Source: Oceanibacterium hippocampi
GTDB taxonomy: Bacteria > Pseudomonadota > Alphaproteobacteria > Sneathiellales > Sneathiellaceae
Assembly (NCBI RefSeq): GCF_900172325.1
Contig: NZ_FWFR01000003.1
Span: forward strand, 248,001 to 312,000
Direction of reading: 5' to 3'
DNA length: 64,000 nucleotides
Shown: positions 26,849 to 36,780 of the stretch, piece after piece
Position numbering within the stretch: the first letter of the stretch is position 1
Layout of the letters: the number at the start of each line of letters is the position of its first letter
Notes under the pieces: model-generated
What the model was told of the DNA's origin: nothing
What the model saw: the letters and a program-made list of their open reading frames with translations, nothing else
Database searches by the model: none
Translations under genes and position numbers: made by a program

Positions 26849-27595
26849 ATGCTGTCTGTCATCGTTCTCGCGATCGCGGGGCTCTCCGCCGGGGCGCTCA
26901 ATGCCGTGGCAGGCGGCGGCACGTTCCTCTCGTTCCCGGCCCTGGTCTGGGTCGGCGTACCGCCGATCATGGCGAACGCGACGGCGACGCTTTCCGCGCT
27001 GCCGGGCTATATCGGCAGCGCCTGGGCGTACCGCCGCGATCTGCGGAAGAACAGCGTCCCGAGCCTGCGCGCGATCGTCATCACGGCAATCGTCGGCGGC
27101 TTCCTCGGCGCGCTGCTGCTGCTGGTGACCCCGCAGGCGATCTTCTCTGGCATCGTCCCGTGGCTCCTCCTGCTCGCGACCCTCGCCTTTCTCTTCGGCC
27201 CCGCCGTTCTCCGCCGCATGACCCGGAAAGGCACAAGCGTCCCGCTCTGGCCAGCGCTCGGCCTGCTGCTCGCCGTGACGATCTACGGGGGATATTTCAA
27301 CGGTGGCCTCGGGATCATGCTGCTCGCGACCTTCGGGATCATCGGCTTCACGAACCTGCACGAGATGAACGGCCTGAAGAACGCGATTTCGGCCGTCCTG
27401 TCGCTGGTCTCCGTCGCGACCTATATTGCCGCCGGCCTGATCGACTGGCCCTCCGCCCTCATCCTCGGCGTGGCTTCGGCTGTCGGCGGTTATCTCGGGG
27501 CGAAACTGGCGCGGCGTATCACCAACGTCACCGCGCTTCGCGTCTTCATCACCACGGTCGGCTTCGTCATGGCCGCCGCCTTCTTCATGCTGTAG
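26849..27595 (+). CDS. TauE/SafE-family membrane permease (sulfite exporter type)
   Basis: This 248-residue protein has about eight transmembrane segments in two halves, each with the TauE/SafE motif: GLSAGALNAVAGGGTFLSFPAL in the first and GGYFNGGLGIMLLATFGIIG in the second. Members transport sulfite, sulfoacetate or other small anions. The ATG at 26849 has a GGAGGG ribosome site. It is divergent from a GntR/FCD regulator, which suggests a carboxylate-type inducer. Confidence 0.87.
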   Translation: MLSVIVLAIAGLSAGALNAVAGGGTFLSFPALVWVGVPPIMANATATLSALPGYIGSAWAYRRDLRKNSVPSLRAIVITAIVGGFLGALLLLVTPQAIFSGIVPWLLLLATLAFLFGPAVLRRMTRKGTSVPLWPALGLLLAVTIYGGYFNGGLGIMLLATFGIIGFTNLHEMNGLKNAISAVLSLVSVATYIAAGLIDWPSALILGVASAVGGYLGAKLARRITNVTALRVFITTVGFVMAAAFFML

Positions 27596-27804
27596 TCGAG
27601 CGCCCCCTGGCGCCACGATCCGTTGCATCGGTCATGGTCGAAGCCAGTACCGCTCTATCTTTCGTTATTGCGGCGCCGCCAGCTTCACTACTATCGCGCG
27701 GTCGTGGCAAGGTGATGGCCCGTACCGCCCGGCGATGCCGGCTGCATTACCGGGCATCCGGAATCCACAACTCGTTCGCGCGAAACCAGCCAGGGAACCC
27801 AGCA

Positions 27805-28575
<771 letters not shown>

Positions 28576-28692
28576 AACAAGCGACTTCCGGAGGCCAAGG
28601 CTGACGCGTTTGCGGACCCAAGCCGGCCGGTCATGGTCGGCGCGGGAAGGCCGTATCGTTTCGACGAGGCGACGGATGGGCCGACGCCTTCG

Positions 28693-31600
28693 TCAAGCCG
28701 CCTTCAGAACCTCGTCGAGTGCCGTCACCGCGGGCATGAGACGGCCCTTCATCGCCTCGTCACGCAGGCGTTCAATCGTCGCCACCAGTTCCGGGCCGCG
28801 CCCGCCCCGCCCCCACGCCGCCAACGCCCGGCCACGGGCGACCGTGAAATCGGGCCAGGGCAACGGCTGCGCGCGCGTATAGGCCTCGAGCCGGGTCGCG
28901 TAGCGCTCGGCCTCGTCCCATTCGCCGAGCACCAGGGCTTGCTCGACAGCGGATTGACCGAACCAGAAGTGATTGTGCGCGACACAGCCCGCATCGAGAA
29001 TGCTTTCGGCTTCCGCCATCGCTTGCCTGCGCTCGGCAGGATCATCGGTCAGCGCGGCCCCGACCGCGAGCACGGTGGGGCCGATGAACGTCATGCCTAC
29101 CTTGCGCACGACGGCAACGGCCCGCCGCGCGAAGTCGCGCGCTTCGGACATTTGTCCTTCCGCGGCACCGAGGCGCGCCAGCAAGACAAGGGACTGGGCC
29201 TCGAAGTTGCCCGCACTCAGCGTGCGGGCCAGATCAAGGGCCCGCCGCAGGTATTCCCGGGCCTCCCCGAAACGCCCCAGCTCCAGTTCGACGCGCCCCG
29301 CCAGCATAAGCCCGAGCAACTCTGCCCGACGGTGCCGGACCTCGGCCGCCATCTCCACGGATTCCAGCGCATCCTCGAGCGCCTCCGGGAACTCCATGAG
29401 ATAGATCCGGGTCCATCCCACCATGTGCCGGTTCGCGACCTCGATCCGGCGGTATCCGTGCTCTCGACAGAGCTTCACACAGGCGCCGAACTGCTCGAAG
29501 GCGGTCCGCATGTAGCCGCGCAGGTAGTAGGCATCGCCGAGCCCGCCCAGCGCCAGAGCCTCGCCCTTGGTCGAACCGACCTCGCGCGCGAATCCCACGG
29601 CCTTCTCGTGCTCCTCCAGACAGCCATCGATATTGCCGAGCGGGAAGTAGACATTGCCGCGCAGATAGTGGATCAGGCCGCGCTCGGACAACAATCCGTG
29701 TTCGGTTGCCGCGGCTTCCGCCTTGTCGAGGGCTTCCAGGGCTGCTTCCTGGCGGTCGGCGACACGCAGTCCCTTGGCCATTCCGACCCAGGCCCGGCAC
29801 CGCTGCACGTCGTCCTCGGCGGAGTCGCGTGCCGACTCGAACGCGGCGATCGATTCTTCTGTGCTCCCGACATTTCTCAGGGAATCGCCGCGGAGGCACA
29901 TCAGCTCGAACCTGGTTGCCGCGTCATCGACAAGTTCGATGCCACGGCCGGTCAGACTGAGCGCGGTCTCGAAGTGGAGCGCCGCGATCCGCGTCCTTGC
30001 CGCCTCCAGGTAAGCGGCCGCAGCGGCCTTGTCACCGGCGCGATCCAGATGTTCCGCGCGGAGCGCGGGATCCTGCTGGCCGTACCAGGCGGCAGCCGCG
30101 CGGTGCAACGCAACGCGTCGGCTCGTGAGCAGCGAAGCGTAAACGCCCTCCTGCACCAGCGCGTGAGCGAAGAGATAGCCCTCCCTCTCCGGCTTGAACA
30201 GATGGCGCGCGAGCAATTGGTCGCAACGGTAGCTCGGGCTTTCCGTCAGGTGGCGCAAGGCGTCGAGAGAGAATCGCTGGCCGAGGACCGAGGCGGCCTG
30301 CAGCGCTTCCTTGTCGGCCGGTGACAAGCGGTCCATCCGCGCCAGGACGAGGCTCTGGATCGATGCGGGGACGTCGTCACCGCCGCTTTCCTCCTCGGCG
30401 TTGCGCAGCAGCTGTTCGAGGAACAACGGGTTGCCCTCGGCGCGCTCGACGCAACTGAGGGCGAGTTGCGTGCTGGTATCGAAAAACGAGTTCGCAAATA
30501 TAAGCGCATCGTTCCTGCGCAAGGGACCCAGGTCGATGGTCACCAGGGGGCATCCGCCGGTCTGGCCGCGCCACTCCTCGTCCAGTGGATCGCCCTCTAT
30601 GCGAGACGTCATGACCAGCACCGCCGGACATTCGGTGACGGTCGCGGCCATACGCGCCAGATACGTGAGCATCAATGGCGCCGCCCAGTGTACATCCTCG
30701 ACGATCACCGTCACGGGTGCGTCCGCGCTCGCGCGCCGCAACAGGTCGGCGACCAGCTTTCGCTTGCCCTCAATACGCGTCGCATTATCCATGGCGTCAT
30801 AGGTCGCACGAACGTCGACCGGCTGCGGCAGGTACAAGAGATCGTTGAGGAAGACGCGCTGGCCCGACGCCAGCAGTCTGTCGGCGACCGCTGCCTCGGC
30901 GGCCTCCCGGAGCGCTGCCTCGCTGCCACCGGGCGGGATGCGGAGAATGCTGCGGACTATCGAACGGATCGCGTCCTGGCCCTTGCCGACACCGAAATCG
31001 AGCACGAGGCCTCTATGGGTGGCGAAGCCTTGCTCCGCAGCGACCCGCGTGAATTCCTCGACCAGCCGCGATTTGCCGATCCCGGCCTCGCCGCGCACGA
31101 CGATCGCCTGCCCGTTGCCGCTCGCCCGGCAGTTTTCAACGATAGCGGTGAATTGCGCCAGTTCGGCGCCCCGCCCGACGAACGCGATGCGCGCCGATGT
31201 ATCCCCTATCCCGCGCAGCAAGACCACCCGCCACACGCGGACCGGCTTTTCGATGCCCCTCACCGCGACGTCGCCCAGCGAGTCGCATTCGACGTGGCCG
31301 GCGACAGCCTGGCGCAGGGCATCGGAAATCAGCGTCTCGCCGGCCTCGGCCCTTTCCTGCAGGCGGGAAGCGAGGTTTACGGAATCGCCGGTCACCGTGT
31401 ACTCGCGATAGGCATCGCTGCCGGTGCCGCTGGCGACAACCTGGCCGCTGGCGAGGCCGATGTGAGCCTGCAGGGGGCGACCAACCTCGTTCGAGAGCGT
31501 CGCCATCCGCTCGTGAATGTCGAGCGCGACGCGAACCGCGCGCAGCGGGTCGTCGTCGTGGGCGGTCGGCGCGCCGAAGACCGCCATCACATTGTCGCCC

Positions 31601-31989
31601 ATGTGCTTGTCGATCGAGCCGCCGTAGTCGGCGACGATACCGTCAACCACTTCAAAGTAACGGTTGAGCAGCGCGTGGGTCTTCTCCGCGCCGAGTTCAC
31701 TCGATAGCCGGGTGTAACCGGCGATATCGGCAAACAGCACGGTGACCTGGCGGCGTTCGCCGGCGCCAATCGCTGGGGCCGTCGGCCCGTCCGCGAATTT
31801 GTCGTCGCTTTCTGAAAGGGACGCGATGGCCTTGAGGATCGTCTTGCGGTCCATCAGGCGGACAACGCCCAGATCCTTCAGGTCTTCATTGGTCAACTCG
31901 GGCAGCAGGTCAAGGTCGACGCCGTTCGCCGCGAACGCCTCGGCGTATTGCTCAAGCCCGAGTCCCGCCAACCAGTTTCCGACGTTCAC
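28693..31989 (-). CDS. SAM domain-class III adenylate/guanylate cyclase-AAA ATPase-TPR protein
   Basis: This 1098-residue soluble protein has four parts. Residues 4-60 form a SAM domain. Residues about 78-260 form a class III nucleotide cyclase with the two metal-binding aspartates Asp88 (FADIAGYT) and Asp132 (KHMGDNVMAVFG) and the transition-state region VNLASRLQ. Residues about 268-600 form a STAND/AAA-type ATPase with Walker A GEAGIGKS (300-307) and Walker B VTVIVEDVHW. The rest is a TPR-like helical solenoid. This architecture is common in alphaproteobacteria and likely makes cAMP under control of the ATPase/TPR sensor. It is monocistronic. Confidence 0.92.
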   Translation of the reverse strand: MNVGNWLAGLGLEQYAEAFAANGVDLDLLPELTNEDLKDLGVVRLMDRKTILKAIASLSESDDKFADGPTAPAIGAGERRQVTVLFADIAGYTRLSSELGAEKTHALLNRYFEVVDGIVADYGGSIDKHMGDNVMAVFGAPTAHDDDPLRAVRVALDIHERMATLSNEVGRPLQAHIGLASGQVVASGTGSDAYREYTVTGDSVNLASRLQERAEAGETLISDALRQAVAGHVECDSLGDVAVRGIEKPVRVWRVVLLRGIGDTSARIAFVGRGAELAQFTAIVENCRASGNGQAIVVRGEAGIGKSRLVEEFTRVAAEQGFATHRGLVLDFGVGKGQDAIRSIVRSILRIPPGGSEAALREAAEAAVADRLLASGQRVFLNDLLYLPQPVDVRATYDAMDNATRIEGKRKLVADLLRRASADAPVTVIVEDVHWAAPLMLTYLARMAATVTECPAVLVMTSRIEGDPLDEEWRGQTGGCPLVTIDLGPLRRNDALIFANSFFDTSTQLALSCVERAEGNPLFLEQLLRNAEEESGGDDVPASIQSLVLARMDRLSPADKEALQAASVLGQRFSLDALRHLTESPSYRCDQLLARHLFKPEREGYLFAHALVQEGVYASLLTSRRVALHRAAAAWYGQQDPALRAEHLDRAGDKAAAAAYLEAARTRIAALHFETALSLTGRGIELVDDAATRFELMCLRGDSLRNVGSTEESIAAFESARDSAEDDVQRCRAWVGMAKGLRVADRQEAALEALDKAEAAATEHGLLSERGLIHYLRGNVYFPLGNIDGCLEEHEKAVGFAREVGSTKGEALALGGLGDAYYLRGYMRTAFEQFGACVKLCREHGYRRIEVANRHMVGWTRIYLMEFPEALEDALESVEMAAEVRHRRAELLGLMLAGRVELELGRFGEAREYLRRALDLARTLSAGNFEAQSLVLLARLGAAEGQMSEARDFARRAVAVVRKVGMTFIGPTVLAVGAALTDDPAERRQAMAEAESILDAGCVAHNHFWFGQSAVEQALVLGEWDEAERYATRLEAYTRAQPLPWPDFTVARGRALAAWGRGGRGPELVATIERLRDEAMKGRLMPAVTALDEVLKAA

Positions 31990-32334
31990 GATGGCCCGTC
32001 CGTTTCCTGGTTCGACCTTCGCAGCACATTAACATAGTGCGCTAAGTAAAGATCAACCAGAACGATGGAACCGATACGGAAAAGAACCGCGAAGCACCGG
32101 CCCACCAGCCGACACAATTTACGGCGACGAGAACTTCGGAACAACGATTCGTTTTATCACTGCGCCGCGCATGAATACTACGGGCACACCGGAGAAGACG
32201 GCCGCACCCCGGGGCGAACCGGCAGGTTGATTGCCCGGGCGTGCCGGGCTCGCGCGTCACGCATCCGCCATTCCGCCGTTGCCAGGTGGAGGCGCTCCTC
32301 GAAGTCGTCACGGGCGGCGAGGCGATGGTCAGGA
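31990..32334. other. 345-base gap without a convincing gene
   Basis: The left part holds the promoter region of the large cyclase gene. Several short frames cross the rest but none shows a recognisable fold, ribosome site or convincing start. It marks the left border of the mercury resistance genes and may contain remnants from their insertion, though I found no terminal repeats. Confidence 0.5.
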
Positions 32335-32748
32335 TCAGGATGCCAGCGCGTCCAGGACAGGACAGTCCGGAACTTCCTCGCCTGAACACTGCGACGCGGT
32401 TCGCGCCAACACGCTCTCGATGCGTCTGAGATCGGCGATCTTTGCCCGAATGTCCGCCAGATGCAGCTCGGTTCGTTCCTTTACCTCGGCGCAGGTCTGG
32501 GTCCCTCCGTCGACAAGGACAAGAAGACCGCGCAACTCCTCGATGGAGAAGCCGAGTTCGCGACCTCGCAGGATGAAGCCGAGGCGCGCCTGATTGTCCG
32601 GCGCGTAGAGCCTGTGCCCGCTGTCCGACCGCTCAGGTTCGGCCAACAGCCCGATCTTCTCGTAATATCGGATCGTCTCGATATTGCAGCCCGAACGCCT
32701 TGCCAGTTCGCCGCGCTTGATCGCCCCTCTCGCCCTCGTGAACGTCAT
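32335..32748 (-). CDS. merR: Mercuric resistance regulator MerR
   Basis: This 137-residue MerR-family regulator has the winged helix in residues 9-75 (GELARRSGCNIETIRYYEKIGLL) and a dimerisation coiled coil. Three cysteines lie where Hg(II)-binding MerR needs them: Cys86, Cys121 and Cys129. The spacing 35 then 8 is close to the 35 then 9 of Tn501/Tn21 MerR. It is divergent from merT and the operator lies between them. It should repress without Hg(II) and activate the mer operon when bound to it. Confidence 0.93.
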   Translation of the reverse strand: MTFTRARGAIKRGELARRSGCNIETIRYYEKIGLLAEPERSDSGHRLYAPDNQARLGFILRGRELGFSIEELRGLLVLVDGGTQTCAEVKERTELHLADIRAKIADLRRIESVLARTASQCSGEEVPDCPVLDALAS

Positions 32749-32763
32749 CAGCGTGGAATCCCC

Positions 32764-32794
32764 TTGAACCTGTAGTTCCTACAGACCCTATCGT
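32764..32794 (+). promoter_or_regulatory. mer operator-promoter (MerR-type 19-base spacer)
   Basis: A -35 box TTGAAC (32764-32769) and a -10 box TATCGT (32789-32794) are separated by 19 bases, the overlong spacer typical of MerR-activated promoters. In the spacer a perfect dyad CTGTAG-TTC-CTACAG (32770-32784) forms the MerR site. Confidence 0.8.
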
Positions 32795-32837
32795 CTCCCT
32801 AGGTCGAGATCGAGAGCGAAATGGTGAGCGAGCCGAC

Positions 32838-33236
32838 ATGGCCAAGTCTGTGGTGGATATCGAAGGGAGTGGCTCCGGATCGATCGAATCCGGTCAGCGC
32901 AAGGGTTGGCTGGCGGCCGGCGGCGTCATCGGCGCGATCCTTGCGTCGTCCTGCTGCATTGTGCCGCTCGTACTGGTCACCCTCGGCATCTCCGGCGCCT
33001 GGATAGGGAACCTCACCGCGCTGGAGCCGTACAAACCCGTTTTCGCGGTGGTCACGCTGGTCTTCATCGGCCTCGGATTCTGGCATGTCTATTTGAAAGC
33101 CAAGCCGGCTTGTGTCGATGGCTCCTATTGCGCACGTCCGCAATCGGGGCTGATCACCAGATCCGCCCTCTGGATCGCAACGGTTCTGGTCATCCTCTCA
33201 CTCACGATCGATTGGTGGGCCCCGCTATTTTATTAG
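32838..33236 (+). CDS. merT: Mercuric ion transporter MerT
   Basis: This 132-residue inner-membrane protein carries Hg(II) into the cytosol for reduction. It has three transmembrane segments, the vicinal pair Cys39-Cys40 in the first helix (ILASSCCIVPLVLV) and a second cysteine pair in the cytosolic loop (KPACVDGSYC), all hallmarks of MerT. It is the first gene of the mer operon, 44 bases downstream of the -10 box. Confidence 0.95.
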   Translation: MAKSVVDIEGSGSGSIESGQRKGWLAAGGVIGAILASSCCIVPLVLVTLGISGAWIGNLTALEPYKPVFAVVTLVFIGLGFWHVYLKAKPACVDGSYCARPQSGLITRSALWIATVLVILSLTIDWWAPLFY

Positions 33237-33256
33237 CCGCTTTGAAGGAGATACCC

Positions 33257-33589
33257 ATGAAACGACCATTCCGTCTTGCGCTATGCGCCCTCGTGCTGGG
33301 ATCCGCGAGCGTCACGGGCGTTGGTGTCTTCTCGCCGCTCGCCGCCCAATCGGCCGCCGAGCAAGCAGCGAGGGTCGAAACGAAAACGTTCGCTATCGAA
33401 AAGATGACCTGCGCGATGTGTCCGATCACGGTCCGGAAAGCCATAGAGCGTGTTGACGGCGTCCGCTCGGTCGAGGTCGACTTCGACGCCAAGACGGCAA
33501 CCGTCGTCTACGACCCGTCGATCACCCAGGCCGAGGCGATCGCCGCTGCCTCGAGCAATGCCGGCTATCCCGCGTCGGTCAAGGGTTAG
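33257..33589 (+). CDS. merP: Periplasmic mercuric ion-binding protein MerP
   Basis: This 110-residue protein has an N-terminal signal peptide followed by a heavy-metal-associated domain with the metal motif MTCAMCP (Cys52, Cys55). MerP binds Hg(II) in the periplasm and passes it to MerT. The ATG at 33257 has a GAAGGAG ribosome site 20 bases after the merT stop. The mature part is of normal MerP length (about 70 residues plus a short linker). Confidence 0.94.
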   Translation: MKRPFRLALCALVLGSASVTGVGVFSPLAAQSAAEQAARVETKTFAIEKMTCAMCPITVRKAIERVDGVRSVEVDFDAKTATVVYDPSITQAEAIAAASSNAGYPASVKG

Positions 33590-33598
33590 GGTCGGTCG

Positions 33599-33847
33599 AT
33601 GAAGGACGCCACTATCGTCAGAACGGGCATCGTCGGCGCGGCCATCGCGGCCGTCTGCTGCGTCACACCGGTGCTGGTTATTGCCCTCGGTGCCCTGGGC
33701 TTCTCCGCCTGGCTAGGCTGGCTGGATTACGTGCTGTTGCCCGCCCTCGCACTATTCCTCGGCATGACGGCCTACGGCTTGTGGCGGCGGCAACGCGCCA
33801 GGGCCTGTTGCTCGCCTGAATCACGAACGGGCAACGAGGGTCTCTGA
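33599..33847 (+). CDS. merF: Mercury transporter MerF
   Basis: This 82-residue membrane protein has two transmembrane helices, the vicinal pair Cys20-Cys21 (AVCCVTPVLV) and a second pair Cys70-Cys71 near the C-terminus (RACCSPE). These two pairs define MerF, an additional Hg(II) importer. It begins nine bases after merP and ends one base before merA. Confidence 0.9.
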   Translation: MKDATIVRTGIVGAAIAAVCCVTPVLVIALGALGFSAWLGWLDYVLLPALALFLGMTAYGLWRRQRARACCSPESRTGNEGL

Positions 33848-33848
33848 C

Positions 33849-35279
33849 ATGTCCGACTGCTGCATACCCCGCGAGAACCTGGCAAGCGGTTACGATCTTG
33901 CCGTCGTCGGCGCCGGATCAGCCGGTTTCTCCGCGGCGATCACGGCGGCGGAGCAAGGAGCCCGGGTCGCGCTTATCGGCCACGGCACGATTGGCGGCAC
34001 CTGCGTCAATGTCGGTTGCGTACCGTCGAAGACCATGATCCGCGCGGCCGAAGCGCTGCATGGGGCGAACGCCGCACGCCGCTTTCCGGGCCTCGTCGGC
34101 GAGGCCCATGTCGCCGATTGGAAGCAACTGGTTGCCGCGAAGGACGACCTGGTCGGGACACTTCGACAGAGGAAATATATCGACCTTCTGCCGGAATACA
34201 GCGGCGTCGCCTATCTTGAGGGAAGCGTTCGGTTCAATGGCGGCGGCCTTCTTGTGAACGGTGGGGCCGTTGGCGCGGACAAGATCGTCATCGCCACCGG
34301 GTCCTCTCCGGCGCTACCCGACATTCCGGGCATTGGCGACGTCCCGTATCTGACCAGCACGACGGCGCTCGAACTGACCGATCTGCCGCGCTCGCTGCTG
34401 GTCATCGGCGGCGGCTATATCGGCTGTGAGCTGGCGCAGATGTTCGCCCGCGCCGGAACCGAGGTGACGCTCGTCACGCGCTCGCGCCTGGTGCCCGGGG
34501 CGGAGCCGGAGATATCGGGGGCGCTAACCGGATTTCTCCGCGATGAAGGCGTCGTCGTGCGAACGGGTCTCACCTATCGACGGATCGCGGGCACGGACGA
34601 CGGGGTCGTCTTGACTGTCGAGACGAAGGGAGAAAAGGAAACAATTCGAGCCCAGCATGTCCTACTGACGACGGGCCGTACGCCCAATACCAGGGATCTG
34701 GGACTGACCGGGGCGGGCATCGAGCTGACTCCGGAAGGCGGTGTTTCGGTCGATGACCGGATGCGGACGACGAGAGCGGGCGCCTATGCGGCAGGCGACG
34801 TGACGGGACGCGATCAGTTCGTCTACATGGCGGCTTACGGCGCCAAGCTGGCGGCGCTCAACGCGCTGAACGGCGACAGCCTCGTCTACGACAATTCCGC
34901 GATGCCCTGGGTCGTCTTCACCGACCCGCAGATTGCCGGCGCAGGCCTTACCGAGGCAGCAGCCCGGGAAGCAGGCTATGAGACCAAGATCTCCATCGTT
35001 CCCCTCGATCAGGTCCCGCGGGCGCTGGCTGCCCGCGACACGCGGGGGCTCATCAAGCTGGTCGCGGATGCAAAGACCGACCGCCTTCTCGGCGGTCAGA
35101 TCCTAGCGCCGGAAGGCGCCGACAGTATCCAGACCCTGGTCCTCGCGCTCAAGCACGAGATGACGGCGACGGCACTCGGGGCGACAATCTTCCCCTACCT
35201 GACCACGGTTGAGGGGTTGAAGCTGGCGGCACAGAGCTTTGGCAAGGATGTGACCAAGCTCTCCTGCTGTGCGGGATGA
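33849..35279 (+). CDS. merA: Mercuric reductase MerA
   Basis: This 476-residue flavoprotein disulfide reductase reduces Hg(II) to volatile Hg(0) with NADPH. It has the FAD motif GAGSAG, the redox pair CVNVGC (Cys52, Cys57), the NADPH motif GGGYIGCELAQ and the C-terminal cysteine pair in LSCCAG that delivers Hg(II) to the active site. It lacks the N-terminal MerP-like domain of Tn501 MerA and instead starts MSDCC. The last bases overlap the next gene (ATGA). Confidence 0.96.
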   Translation: MSDCCIPRENLASGYDLAVVGAGSAGFSAAITAAEQGARVALIGHGTIGGTCVNVGCVPSKTMIRAAEALHGANAARRFPGLVGEAHVADWKQLVAAKDDLVGTLRQRKYIDLLPEYSGVAYLEGSVRFNGGGLLVNGGAVGADKIVIATGSSPALPDIPGIGDVPYLTSTTALELTDLPRSLLVIGGGYIGCELAQMFARAGTEVTLVTRSRLVPGAEPEISGALTGFLRDEGVVVRTGLTYRRIAGTDDGVVLTVETKGEKETIRAQHVLLTTGRTPNTRDLGLTGAGIELTPEGGVSVDDRMRTTRAGAYAAGDVTGRDQFVYMAAYGAKLAALNALNGDSLVYDNSAMPWVVFTDPQIAGAGLTEAAAREAGYETKISIVPLDQVPRALAARDTRGLIKLVADAKTDRLLGGQILAPEGADSIQTLVLALKHEMTATALGATIFPYLTTVEGLKLAAQSFGKDVTKLSCCAG

Positions 35280-35653
35280 ATGGTGCGCCGCATAGGCCGG
35301 CGGATCTCGTCGGCAGTTTCGCTCCCCTCATGCTCTTCTGGGGCCTGCCGATAGCCGCGATGCTTGCCGCCATCGTCGCGGTCCATCCGCTCAAGACGAT
35401 CGTCTGGGCGACGGCGCTGGTCTGGATGGGGGCTGCCTGCCTGGTCAATGCCAGGCGCTGCGGGCGCACGCATTGCTACTTCACCGGTCCGTTCTTCCTG
35501 TTGATGACGATCCCCGTTCTCCTGCATGGCTATCACGTCTTCTGGCTCGGCACCGACGGGTGGAAATGGCTCGGCATTGCCGTTGGCGTCGGCGGCGGCG
35601 GCCTCTGGTGCCTGACCGAGAAGCTCTGGGGCAGGTTTCTCGGCAACGCGTGA
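35276..35653 (+). CDS. Unknown small membrane protein, last gene of the mer operon
   Basis: This 125-residue protein has about four hydrophobic segments and one conserved-looking motif, NARRCGRTHCYFTGPFFL, with two cysteines near the second/third helix. Its start overlaps the merA stop by four bases (ATGA), which implies translational coupling and membership of the mer operon. It is not MerB, MerC, MerE or MerG by any motif I can see. A role in mercury handling is inferred from position and the CxxxxC arrangement only. Confidence 0.7.
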   Translation: MNGAPHRPADLVGSFAPLMLFWGLPIAAMLAAIVAVHPLKTIVWATALVWMGAACLVNARRCGRTHCYFTGPFFLLMTIPVLLHGYHVFWLGTDGWKWLGIAVGVGGGGLWCLTEKLWGRFLGNA

Positions 35654-35836
35654 AGGGGCCGACCGGCCGATGCCCGGACAGCATGTGCCCGTTCCCGGAA
35701 TGCCGGCAATGATCGGCCGCCGGGATCGATCTTTTGCCCTCCTCCGCGCCCTGACTGCGTTTCGGGAATGCCCATGCCGCGATAATGGGTTATCTCGATA
35801 ACGCGACAGGTTTGCCGGAACGCGTGAGGGAGAAAC

Positions 35837-36712
35837 ATGAGTGCAAGGTTCGAAAGAGTGGGCGCGACCGTCGATCTGCTCGGCGAAAGCCCGTTGTGGG
35901 ATGTCGAAACGGCCGCCTTCTACTGGATCGACACCCGTGGCAGGAAGATTCACCGGCTCGACCCGGAAACCGGCGCATATCGCGACTGGTCGGTACCCGG
36001 GCAGATCGGCAGCATGGCGCTTCGCCGGAACGGCGGCGCCGTGATCGCGCTCGACGGCGGCTTCTGGCGCTTCGACTTCTCCGACGGCTCGGCCGTCCCG
36101 ATCGCCGAACCCGAGGCGGATGACCCGCGCACACGGTTCAATGACGGCAAGGTCGATCGGCGCGGCAGGTTCTTCGCCGGCTCGATGGGCATCAGGATCC
36201 GGGACCCGCTGCTCGGCACGCTCTACCGGCTGGACCCCGACATGTCGGTGCATCCGGTCGAGAGCGATATCGGCGTCTCGAACGGACCTTGCTGGAGCCC
36301 CGACAACAAGGTCTTCTACTTCAACGACACGGAAACGCGCCTGGTGCACGCCTACGATTACGATATCGAGACCGGGAGCCTCGGCAACAAGCGGCTCTTT
36401 GTCGACCTCCGGGAGCATGACGGGGCCGGCGACGGGGCGACGGTCGACCAGGAGGGCAATCTCTGGATCGCGCTGGTCTTCTCCGGCGAGATCGCCTGCT
36501 TCGCACCGGACGGGAAGCTCATCGAACGGATCAGGACGCCCTGCAGGATGCCCTCGAGCGTGATGTTCGGCGGGCGCGATCTCGACGTGCTCTACCTCAC
36601 CTCGATCAGCGATACCGGCATTCGCCAGGCCGACGGCCCGCAGGATGGCGGACTGTTCGCGATAACCGGGCTCGGCGCGAAAGGGCTGCCCGAAGTCAGG
36701 TTCGCGGGGTAG
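35837..36712 (+). CDS. SMP-30/gluconolactonase family lactonase
   Basis: This 291-residue six-bladed beta-propeller hydrolase acts on sugar or related lactones and needs a divalent metal. The metal ligands are visible: Glu near residue 17 in LGESPLWD, Asn in RFNDGKVDRRGRF, Asn in GVSNGPCWSPD, and Asp in GDGATVDQEGNLWIA. Length fits the family. A GAGGGAG site precedes the ATG. It is followed 68 bases later by a VOC-family gene; both may belong to a short operon of unknown role. Confidence 0.9.
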   Translation: MSARFERVGATVDLLGESPLWDVETAAFYWIDTRGRKIHRLDPETGAYRDWSVPGQIGSMALRRNGGAVIALDGGFWRFDFSDGSAVPIAEPEADDPRTRFNDGKVDRRGRFFAGSMGIRIRDPLLGTLYRLDPDMSVHPVESDIGVSNGPCWSPDNKVFYFNDTETRLVHAYDYDIETGSLGNKRLFVDLREHDGAGDGATVDQEGNLWIALVFSGEIACFAPDGKLIERIRTPCRMPSSVMFGGRDLDVLYLTSISDTGIRQADGPQDGGLFAITGLGAKGLPEVRFAG

Positions 36713-36780
36713 CGCCGACCGCCGGGTCGAGGTCGCCCGGCACGACAGGACAGCAAGTCCAGGAAAAGGAGCCAAGTGAC

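Noticed and set aside
26530-27804. Upstream extension of the crotonase frame and antisense frames over the TauE gene
   Set aside because: The extension is out of frame with the TauE-type permease, whose hydrophobic pattern and ribosome site are clear; the crotonase has its own start at 27805.
32042-32389. A 115-codon minus-strand frame left of merR
   Set aside because: It overlaps the end of merR in another frame, has unusual composition and no ribosome site or recognisable segment.
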